Below are positions 38,464-44,546 of a stretch of 44,546 nucleotides of DNA, one piece after another. The notes beneath the pieces are model-generated. The model had not been told where the DNA came from. It ran no database searches and saw nothing but the letters and a program-made list of their open reading frames with translations. The stretch's first letter is position 1, and every line of letters begins with the position of its first letter. Made by a program: the position numbers and the translations under genes. Source of the stretch: Pseudomonas putida (lineage in GTDB: Bacteria > Pseudomonadota > Gammaproteobacteria > Pseudomonadales > Pseudomonadaceae). Location: assembly GCF_004357765.1 (NCBI RefSeq), contig NZ_SMTE01000023.1:1-44546 (forward strand), read 5' to 3'.

Positions 38464-39048
38464 ATGGCAAAAGTGAGCAATATAGTGCACAAAGATTCAG
38501 CGCATCGTGCGTCGGTGCTGCAACATGTCAGCTTCAATGTCCGCAGCCTGCGCAATGCCGCAGGCATGAGCCAGAGCGCCTTGGCCGAGCGCTCTGGCGT
38601 CAGTCGGCGGATGTTGGTAGCGATCGAGGCAGGTGAGAAGAATGTCAGCTTGACCACGCTCGACCTGATTGCCGAGGCCCTGGGAGTAGCCTTCAGCACC
38701 TTGATCCAGGCGCCTGACCTGCGTGATCCCAGTCGCATCGATGAGCTGGCCTGGGCCGGCGAGCAGCCGCAGAGCAAGGCGGTACTGCTGGCCAGTAGCA
38801 CCGCCCGGCGCGAAGTGGAGATCTGGGAGTGGACCCTGGCCCCCGGCGAGCTCTACACCAGCGAAGCGGATGCCGAGGGCTGGAGCGAGCAGATCTACGT
38901 GACCGAGGGCGAGCTCACACTGATCATCGAAGGGGTCGAGTTGTCCCTTCAGGCCCGACAATTCCATGTGTTTCCCAGTAACTGTCGGTATGCCTACCGC
39001 AACGATGGCGTCATTCCCGTGCGTTTCGTGCGTAATGTGGTGATCTGA
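38464..39048 (+). CDS. XRE-type HTH regulator with C-terminal cupin domain
   Basis: This 194-residue regulator has an N-terminal Cro/C1-like helix-turn-helix (about 20-80; LRNAAGMSQSALAERSGVSRRML given by its key part MSQSALAERSGVS). A C-terminal cupin_2 fold (about 110-190; LAPGELYTSEADAEGWSEQIYVTEGEL, key YVTEGEL) should bind a small ligand. Such proteins usually repress catabolic or export genes. The divergent EamA exporter is its likely target. The ATG at 38464 follows directly after operator site 1, with no ribosome site. Either the message is leaderless or a later GTG (38473, 38485 or 38515) is used. Confidence 0.88.
   Translation: MAKVSNIVHKDSAHRASVLQHVSFNVRSLRNAAGMSQSALAERSGVSRRMLVAIEAGEKNVSLTTLDLIAEALGVAFSTLIQAPDLRDPSRIDELAWAGEQPQSKAVLLASSTARREVEIWEWTLAPGELYTSEADAEGWSEQIYVTEGELTLIIEGVELSLQARQFHVFPSNCRYAYRNDGVIPVRFVRNVVI
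38473..38492. promoter_or_regulatory. Putative XRE-cupin operator, site 2
   Basis: GTGAGCAATATAGTGCACAA is a weaker version of the same palindrome, its centre 29 bp from that of site 1. It falls inside the first codons of the regulator gene. The right half TAGTGCACAA agrees with the consensus TTGyGCACTATAGTGCrCAA at nearly every base. Confidence 0.55.
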
Positions 39049-39113
39049 ACCGTATCAGAGCCGCTCAACGTTCCGGCTGCCGGCGCGCCTTGCGCTGTCT
39101 GGCTGATTCCAGT

Positions 39114-39890
39114 TCATGCATACCACGGCGCATAGTGCGGATAACGGTCCAAGCGTGCGCCGACCACCATCTCATTGACCCAGGCGGCGAGAATCGAACT
39201 GTAGGCTTTCTGGCTTTCCTCGGTGGACAATGCATGGTCGGCGCCGTCGAGGATGCGGTGGGTCAGCGAGTGAGCATTGATGAACGCCGAGCGGTAGCTC
39301 ATCAAGGTGGTGTGCGGCACGTAGTCGTCCTGCTCCGACTCGACCAGCAACACATCGCCTTCGAATTCGGCGCACGCGCCCAACGCGCGGTTGTCGGCAG
39401 GACCCAGGGTCCGCTGGCGATAGGCATTGAGGCGTTGGCGATCGAGTGTCTGTTTGGGCGTGTCCCACTCTTCGTCCCAGTACATCGCGGGGACGCGCAA
39501 AGCCAGCCATTTCACCGGCCGCTGGCGGGTCAGCAAGGTTGCCAGGTAGCCGCCGTAGCTGCTGCCGATCAGGGCGATCGCGCCATTGTCGACAGCGGGG
39601 TGGCTGGCCAGGCAATCGTAGGCCGCGAGCAGGTCCTGGAGATTCTGTTCGCGGGTCACTGTCAGTCGCTGGCTTTCGGTTTTTTCATGGCCGCGCAGGT
39701 CGAATGTCATGCACACGCAGCCAAGGCCAGTGATCTGCCGGGCGCGCGCCAGGTCGCGTTGCTGGCTGCCGCCCCAGCCATGGACGAACAGGATGCCGGG
39801 CATCTTGCTACCAGGGCTGACCAGCGTGCCGGCAATCGTGTCGTTGTCGACCTGCAGCTCAACGGTGTCGCTCTGAATGGTCATGGCCAT
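39114..39890 (-). CDS. Alpha/beta-hydrolase, S9-peptidase-like
   Basis: This 258-residue enzyme has the serine hydrolase core. The oxyanion segment is LFVHGWGGS (34-42), the nucleophile elbow GSSYGG puts Ser111 in GxSxG, the acid is in VESEQDDYVP and the histidine in GADHALS. The substrate is unknown; acyl-peptide and ester hydrolysis are both possible. The start MAMTIQSD at 39890 overlaps the end of the DUF3182 gene by 32 bases; MTIQSD at 39884 is an alternative. It is co-directional and probably co-transcribed with the DUF3182 gene. Confidence 0.85.
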   Translation of the reverse strand: MAMTIQSDTVELQVDNDTIAGTLVSPGSKMPGILFVHGWGGSQQRDLARARQITGLGCVCMTFDLRGHEKTESQRLTVTREQNLQDLLAAYDCLASHPAVDNGAIALIGSSYGGYLATLLTRQRPVKWLALRVPAMYWDEEWDTPKQTLDRQRLNAYRQRTLGPADNRALGACAEFEGDVLLVESEQDDYVPHTTLMSYRSAFINAHSLTHRILDGADHALSTEESQKAYSSILAAWVNEMVVGARLDRYPHYAPWYA

Positions 39891-40980
39891 GGATCTGCGC
39901 GTATTTGCTGAATTGTCCGAGTTCACTGTCTTGTCCTTGGTAGAAAAGAGTTGAATCGCGGGGGAGGTGGAAGGTGCCGAATACCTCGTGCGAAGAGGCG
40001 CGTACCTGTTGCAGGGCGGGATCATCGGCGAACGCCTGGAGCGCCAGCACTTCTGCGCTACTGGCGCCGCCGGGGCGCCAGGATTGTTCCAGGACGCCGC
40101 TGCGCAGTTGACCTCGGGCGTTGACGCCGCGGGCGATGTCATAGTTGCGGCGAGAGGCGATGAACCCCGGTAGGCAGTGCTGGGCGGCCTGCTCGTAGGT
40201 GAGCGCCTGGGTGACTGCCAGGCGCAGGTGCTCATCCAGGGGAAGTTGCAGTAGCGCTTCATAGCCGCCGCGCACGACCAGCAACTCGGAGCCGGCGTAG
40301 ACCTCGGTGCCCTGGTGATCATGGGTCAGATGCTGGATGCCGTGATAGCTGCAAGTGATCCCGGCGACACGGACCTGGCCGACACTCAGCGTCTCGACGT
40401 CGAGGAGGTTCTCCTCCAGTGCCAAGCCCCAGATCATGAGCTGTCGTTCGTCCATGTCTCCAAGCAGGGGCTCGAGTTCGTGCAATTGCTCGATCACATG
40501 CTGCCCACGGCCCGCAGTGGCACGGACCGGCTTCACGCGCACGGCGCCCTCGGCGAGCAGTAACCGGGCTGCCTCGCGGGCGTCCTGCTTGCTGAAGACC
40601 GTATAGCCCTTGAGCAATGCACTGCTCGCCTGTCGAGCGAAGTCATCGCTCCAGCCCGGTGGGAAATAGCCTTTGGCCAGACGGGGGTGGGAAATGGACT
40701 TGGTGGCCATGAAAGGTTGGCTGACCAGACCGCCGAACAGGTCCCGTTCGCTGCGTATGCCAAGTGCGGCGTAGCGTTGCGGCTCGGTCAGGGTTTGCGG
40801 GGCGAGATAGTAGTAGTGGTCACTGGCCCTTGGGGCTTGAGTGGGCTCCAGGTAGGGACAACCAAGCAAGTGTGCCAGATGCTCTGCCAGCTTCCTTTGA
40901 GTGGCACGCTCGTGATCTGCGGTGGGCTCGCCGGAGTCGAGCACGACCACCGCGCGTTTGGCTTCGTCGGATCGCGGCAT
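39859..40980 (-). CDS. DUF3182-family protein (ATP-grasp-like)
   Basis: This 373-residue soluble protein resembles the DUF3182 family of proteobacteria. An N-terminal part (RAVVVLDSG near 10) is followed by a region with HYYYLAPQTL, FGGLVSQPFMATK and RVKPVRATAGRGQHV. The latter suggests an ATP-grasp nucleotide-binding fold. Further features are LMIWGLALEENLL and GSELLVVRGGYE. The function is not established. The start at 40980 is preceded by GGAGG; the longer frame to 41172 includes untranslated leader. It is divergent from the aminopeptidase P gene and overlaps the hydrolase. Confidence 0.82.
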   Translation of the reverse strand: MPRSDEAKRAVVVLDSGEPTADHERATQRKLAEHLAHLLGCPYLEPTQAPRASDHYYYLAPQTLTEPQRYAALGIRSERDLFGGLVSQPFMATKSISHPRLAKGYFPPGWSDDFARQASSALLKGYTVFSKQDAREAARLLLAEGAVRVKPVRATAGRGQHVIEQLHELEPLLGDMDERQLMIWGLALEENLLDVETLSVGQVRVAGITCSYHGIQHLTHDHQGTEVYAGSELLVVRGGYEALLQLPLDEHLRLAVTQALTYEQAAQHCLPGFIASRRNYDIARGVNARGQLRSGVLEQSWRPGGASSAEVLALQAFADDPALQQVRASSHEVFGTFHLPRDSTLFYQGQDSELGQFSKYAQIHGHDHSERHR

Positions 40981-41170
40981 GACAGGGGCCTCCAGGTGTC
41001 TGTAAAGATTCTGAGGTACGTCTTCCGGCGGAAGTTCACCTTGGCTGGGTGGCGGGCTGCCGTGCCAGGAAGATTTCGCGGTGGGCAGTGCTTGGCGAGA
41101 TTGCAGGGCCGGGAAGGCTGTTCCATTATCGTGGTCCTGAATCAATCCAGCAGTGGCCGCAGGAGTGCGC

Positions 41171-42979
41171 ATGAACGTTCAGACCACCATCAAGCAGAGC
41201 GTGCCGGAACGCCTGGCGCGTGTGCGCGAGGTCATGGCCAGGGAGGGGATCGACGCCCTGCTGGTGCCGTCGGCTGACCCGCATCTTTCCGAATATCTGC
41301 CCGGCTATTGGCAGGGCCGCCGCTGGTTGTCCGGCTTCGATGGGTCGGTGGGGACGCTGGTAGTGACAGCGGATTTCGCGGGCGTATGGGTGGACAGCCG
41401 CTACTGGGCGCAAGCCGAGAAGGAACTGGCCGGCAGCGGCATCGAATTGATGAAGCTGTTGTCCGGAAAGCCAGGTGCCCTGGAGTGGCTGGGCGACAAT
41501 GTCGAGCGCAAGGGCTCGGTGGCGGTGGACGGTGCGGTCATGGCGCTCGCCTCGGCGCGCCAGTTGCAGGAGCGTTTGCAGGCGCGGGAGGTGCGCCTGC
41601 TGACCGACCGCGATCTGCTGGATGAGGTCTGGGAGGGCCGTCCAGCGTTGCCGGCAAATCCTGTGTACGAGCATCTGCCTCCCCATGCCCCGTGCAGCCG
41701 AGTCGAAAAGCTGACCCGATTGCGCGAAAGCCTGCAGGAAAAAGGCGCGGATTGGCACTTCATCGCGACACTGGATGACATTGCCTGGTTGTTCAACCTG
41801 CGTGGTAGTGACGTGTCCTACAACCCGGTGTTCATCGCCTTCGCGCTGATCAGCCAGACGCAGGCTGTCTTGTTCGTCGGCTCAGGGAAACTCGACGAAC
41901 ACTTGCGCCAGCTGCTGGCGGCCGATGGTATCGAGGTGCGTGACTACGGGCAGGTAGATGCGGCGCTCGCCGCACTTGCACCTTCCAGTCGGCTGCTGGT
42001 CGATCCTGCGCGTGTCACCTGTGGTGTGTTGCAAAGCCTGGATGCCCAGGTGGCACTGATCGAAGGGCTCAACCCAACGACGCTGAGCAAGTCGTGCAAA
42101 GGTGAGGAGGAATTGGTCCACATCCGCCAGGTCATGGAGCAGGATGGCGCGGCCTTGTGCGAGTTCTTCGCCTGGTTCGAGGCACAGTTGGGCAAGCAGG
42201 TGATCACCGAGCTCACCATCGATGAACAGTTGAGTGCCGCACGTGCTCGTCGTCCAGGTTTTGTCTCGCTGAGCTTCTCGACCATTGCAGCCTTCAACGG
42301 TAATGGTGCCATGCCCCATTACCGTGCGACGGAGGCGTCCCACGCGGTCATCGAAGGGGATGGCCTGCTGTTGATCGACTCGGGTGGCCAGTACTTGGGG
42401 GGAACCACTGATATCACCCGGATGGTTCCGGTGGGTCAGCCGAGCCTTGAGCAGAAACGGGACTGCACGCGTGTGCTCAAGGGCATGATCGCCCTGTCGC
42501 GTGCGACGTTCCCGCGCGGCATCCTGTCGCCACTGCTGGATGCCATTGCGCGGGCGCCGATCTGGGCGGATCTGGTCGACTACGGTCATGGGACCGGGCA
42601 CGGAGTCGGTTATTTCCTGAATGTCCATGAGGGGCCGCAGGTGATTGCCTATCAAGCGGCGACCACGCCGCAGACGGCGATGCAGGTCGGCATGATCAGC
42701 TCGATCGAACCGGGGACCTACCGTCCAGGTGAGTGGGGAGTTCGCATCGAGAACCTGGTCGTCAATCGAGAGGCAGGCAGCAGCGTATTTGGCGACTTCC
42801 TGAACTTCGAAACCCTGACCCTGTGCCCGATCGACACCCGTTGCCTACAGCCGGAACTGTTGGCGAAAGAGGAGCGGGACTGGTTGAACGAGTACCATCG
42901 CAGGGTGCGTGAGCGACTCGCCCCGCTGCTGTCTGGTGATGCGCTGGCCTGGTTGGAGGCTCGCACCCAGGCGCTGTAG
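41171..42979 (+). CDS. Xaa-Pro aminopeptidase (aminopeptidase P, M24B)
   Basis: This 602-residue cytosolic metallopeptidase removes N-terminal residues preceding proline. Two creatinase N-domains (about 15-310) precede the pita-bread M24 catalytic domain (about 320-540). All five metal ligands are present: Asp403 (LLIDSGG), Asp414 (GGTTDITR), His477 (GTGHGVGYF), Glu513 (SSIEPGTY) and Glu527 (IENLVV). A C-terminal extension of the large eukaryote-like aminopeptidase P subgroup follows. The start at 41171 follows GCAGGAG. It is divergent from the DUF3182 gene and ends at a hairpin terminator. Confidence 0.94.
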   Translation: MNVQTTIKQSVPERLARVREVMAREGIDALLVPSADPHLSEYLPGYWQGRRWLSGFDGSVGTLVVTADFAGVWVDSRYWAQAEKELAGSGIELMKLLSGKPGALEWLGDNVERKGSVAVDGAVMALASARQLQERLQAREVRLLTDRDLLDEVWEGRPALPANPVYEHLPPHAPCSRVEKLTRLRESLQEKGADWHFIATLDDIAWLFNLRGSDVSYNPVFIAFALISQTQAVLFVGSGKLDEHLRQLLAADGIEVRDYGQVDAALAALAPSSRLLVDPARVTCGVLQSLDAQVALIEGLNPTTLSKSCKGEEELVHIRQVMEQDGAALCEFFAWFEAQLGKQVITELTIDEQLSAARARRPGFVSLSFSTIAAFNGNGAMPHYRATEASHAVIEGDGLLLIDSGGQYLGGTTDITRMVPVGQPSLEQKRDCTRVLKGMIALSRATFPRGILSPLLDAIARAPIWADLVDYGHGTGHGVGYFLNVHEGPQVIAYQAATTPQTAMQVGMISSIEPGTYRPGEWGVRIENLVVNREAGSSVFGDFLNFETLTLCPIDTRCLQPELLAKEERDWLNEYHRRVRERLAPLLSGDALAWLEARTQAL

Positions 42980-43006
42980 GGCTTTGCTTCGGGCTGGATG
43001 AAACAC

Positions 43007-43032
43007 AGGCAGCTCAGAGGCTGCCTTTGTTC
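43007..43032. terminator. Hairpin terminator between aminopeptidase and lipoprotein genes
   Basis: AGGCAGC (43007-43013) pairs with GCTGCCT (43020-43026) around a 6-base loop, followed by TTGTT. It lies between two converging genes and could serve both. The T-run is short. Confidence 0.7.
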
Positions 43033-43312
43033 ACTTGCAGATGACGATCATGCTGCGACTGGTGTATCCGGCAGGGTTGATGCCGAACAGATAGTCCCCG
43101 GGTTCCTCGTCAGCATCGCCAGAGCGCGCTACGACCTTATAACCACGGGAGGTGCATGAGGAAGCTGCCTTGCTGTAGCACTTGTCCCAGGATGAAGAGA
43201 GGCCCGAGCAGTTGATGTGCAGGCCCTTCTTCCCTTTCTTGACCTCGGTCTTGGCCGTTGCGGCACATCCAGCAATGGCCAAAACGGCCAGGATGAGCAG
43301 AATACGTTTCAT
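43031..43312 (-). CDS. Small lipoprotein, 93 aa, unknown function
   Basis: A signal peptide MKRILLILAVLAIAGC ends in a lipobox with lipidated Cys16. The mature part has a lysine-rich stretch (EVKKGKKGLH) and five further cysteines (CSGL, DKCYSK, SSCTS, VICK and one near the start) that could form disulfides in the periplasm. GGACAGGA just before the ATG is a good ribosome site. I do not recognise a family. It stands alone between two terminators. Confidence 0.82.
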   Translation of the reverse strand: MKRILLILAVLAIAGCAATAKTEVKKGKKGLHINCSGLSSSWDKCYSKAASSCTSRGYKVVARSGDADEEPGDYLFGINPAGYTSRSMIVICK

Positions 43313-43507
43313 TCCTGTCCTTATTTTGCAGGGCTGACGAGTTGTCAGACCCTGTCGTTATCGCTTTGGTTCTTCCTTAAACATTCCCCAGCGTCCGTGT
43401 TCGTTCCAGATAGTAATAGCGTGAAGATCATGATCCTGTGACAGCTTAATCAGGGAGCCGGGTGACGACAACGTTTAATCCCGTCTCAAATGAAAGTATT
43501 TCTCATG

Positions 43508-44395
43508 TCAGTCTGCCGCCACGGGAGGGTTGGATGCCTTACGCATGGCCAGTGTGGCGCCGACCGACGCAGTGATGATGGCGCCAATCGCCAGCCATTG
43601 GGTCATGCTCAGTACCTCGCCGAGGAACACCAGGCCGGAAAGCGCACCTATGGCAGGTTCGATGCTCATCAAGGTACCGAAGGTACGTGCCGGCATGCGG
43701 GTGAGCGCGACCATCTCGAGGCTATAGGGTAGGGCGGTGGACAGTACGGCCACGCCCAGGGCGAGAGGGATCACGGCGGGGGTCAGCAAGGCAGCTCCGG
43801 CATGCACGATCCCGATGGGGGCAACGAACAGCGCTGCGACGACGACGCCTAGGGCCGCTCCCTGGATTCCATGTTCGGCACCGGCACGTTGGCCGAACAG
43901 GATGTACAGGGCCCAGCATACGCCGGCGCCAAGGGCGTAGATCGCACCTTGCAGATCGAGCGACTGACCGGCGTGGCCAACCGGGATGAGCAGCAGCAGG
44001 CCGGTGACGGCGAGGGCTATCCACAGGAAGTCGAGGGGTCTGCGCGAGCCGAACAGAGCGACGGCCAGTGGGCCGGTGAACTCGAGTGCCACGGCGATAC
44101 CCAAGGGTACGGTCTGCAGTGCCATATAGAAGAGGAAATTCATTCCACCCAGGGCCATGCCATAGATCACGATGTCGCGCAGTGCCTTGGCGGTCAGGCG
44201 TGCACGCCAGGGACGGAGGATCAGCAGCATGAGGACCGAAGCAAAGATCAGGCGCAGTGTGGTGGTGCCCTGAGCGCCGATGATGGGGAACATGCTCTTG
44301 GCCAACGAAGCCCCGGACTGGATCGAGGCCATGGCAATGAGTAGCAGGCCGATCGGGAACAAGGTTGCGGCCAGGCTGCGGGGCGGGGTGTTCAT
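43508..44395 (-). CDS. rhtA: RhtA-type amino-acid exporter (EamA/DMT)
   Basis: This 295-residue inner-membrane protein has ten helices and closely resembles E. coli RhtA, exporter of threonine and homoserine. Shared segments include AMASIQSGASLAKSMFP near 20-38, TVPLGIAVALEFTGPLAVALF near 115-135 (key ALEFTGPLAVALF), FGQRAGAEHG and AVLSTALPYSLEM. The start at 44395 lacks a clear ribosome site on the minus strand. An operator-like palindrome matching the XRE-cupin sites lies 31 bp upstream, so it may be controlled by the same regulator. Confidence 0.92.
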   Translation of the reverse strand: MNTPPRSLAATLFPIGLLLIAMASIQSGASLAKSMFPIIGAQGTTTLRLIFASVLMLLILRPWRARLTAKALRDIVIYGMALGGMNFLFYMALQTVPLGIAVALEFTGPLAVALFGSRRPLDFLWIALAVTGLLLLIPVGHAGQSLDLQGAIYALGAGVCWALYILFGQRAGAEHGIQGAALGVVVAALFVAPIGIVHAGAALLTPAVIPLALGVAVLSTALPYSLEMVALTRMPARTFGTLMSIEPAIGALSGLVFLGEVLSMTQWLAIGAIITASVGATLAMRKASNPPVAAD

Positions 44396-44425
44396 CTTAA
44401 GGAGGGATCCTGGGAGGGCTGCGGG

Positions 44426-44445
44426 TTGTGCACTATAGTGCGCAA
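44426..44445. promoter_or_regulatory. Putative operator upstream of rhtA (site 3)
   Basis: TTGTGCACTATAGTGCGCAA is an almost perfect 20-bp palindrome (one mismatch between halves). It is the best version of the motif seen at 38444-38463 and 38473-38492, and lies just before the rhtA gene. It could be bound by the XRE-cupin regulator (inference). Confidence 0.6.
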
Positions 44446-44479
44446 AACGGTGAGTGGCTAGATTTCCTCAAAATAGGTG

Positions 44480-44507
44480 TTGACGCCGTTTCGAATCCCC
44501 TTATAAT
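44480..44507 (+). promoter_or_regulatory. Strong sigma-70 promoter toward the window end
   Basis: TTGACG (44480-44485) and a perfect TATAAT (44502-44507) are 16 bp apart, with GCGC after the -10. A GC-rich discriminator like this is typical of stable RNA promoters under stringent control. The transcript would run off the window; its gene (tRNA, rRNA or other) is outside. Confidence 0.85.
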
Positions 44508-44546
44508 GCGCACCACTTCCAACGCAGTCGGAACGAAAAACTCCTT

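Overview
The window is a high-GC chromosomal segment from a Pseudomonas, most likely of the P. putida group. The gene order mltD-gloB-yafS-rnhA-dnaQ, the ChrR-type reductase, the phnX-phnW-lysR cluster, the five-gene acyl-CoA operon and the fused mrpAB antiporter operon all match what I recall of that group. No database was searched.

Layout. 1-7610: a five-gene minus-strand operon for a Yej/Npp-type oligopeptide ABC importer with two tandem substrate-binding proteins. 7789-12213: cell-wall and housekeeping genes (mltD, gloB, yafS-like, rnhA, dnaQ). 12214-13530: a scar in which a truncated IS200/IS605-family element is fused to the last third of an Orn/Lys/Arg decarboxylase gene. 13688-17258: chrR, then phosphonate genes phnX and phnW with a divergent LysR regulator. 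17255-18039: a second, two-ended but internally deleted copy of the same IS, wedged between the lysR stop and the start codon of an AraC-type regulator. 19170-23654: a 1494-residue LRR-NEL protein (predicted E3 ubiquitin ligase effector) lying between the AraC gene and a five-gene operon (23745-29301) for activation and beta-oxidation of short or branched acyl-CoA. 29604-31238: a DksA paralogue lacking half of its zinc cysteines and two small unknown genes. 31243-37300: a six-gene Mrp/Sha Na+/H+ antiporter operon. 37450-44395: an EamA exporter divergent from an XRE-cupin regulator, a hydrolase and a DUF3182 protein, an Xaa-Pro aminopeptidase, a small lipoprotein and an RhtA-type exporter. The window ends with a strong sigma-70 promoter, probably for a stable RNA beyond the edge.

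The most interesting observations are: (i) two copies of one non-autonomous IS605 derivative that share the same loss of the TnpA N-terminus; one appears to have cost the decarboxylase its N-terminus, and the other abuts the start codon of an AraC gene and may give it its ribosome-binding site; (ii) a 20-bp palindrome present twice in the EamA/XRE-cupin divergent region and once upstream of the rhtA-like exporter, suggesting a small, unnamed exporter regulon; (iii) the NEL-type effector placed between a metabolic regulator and its likely operon.
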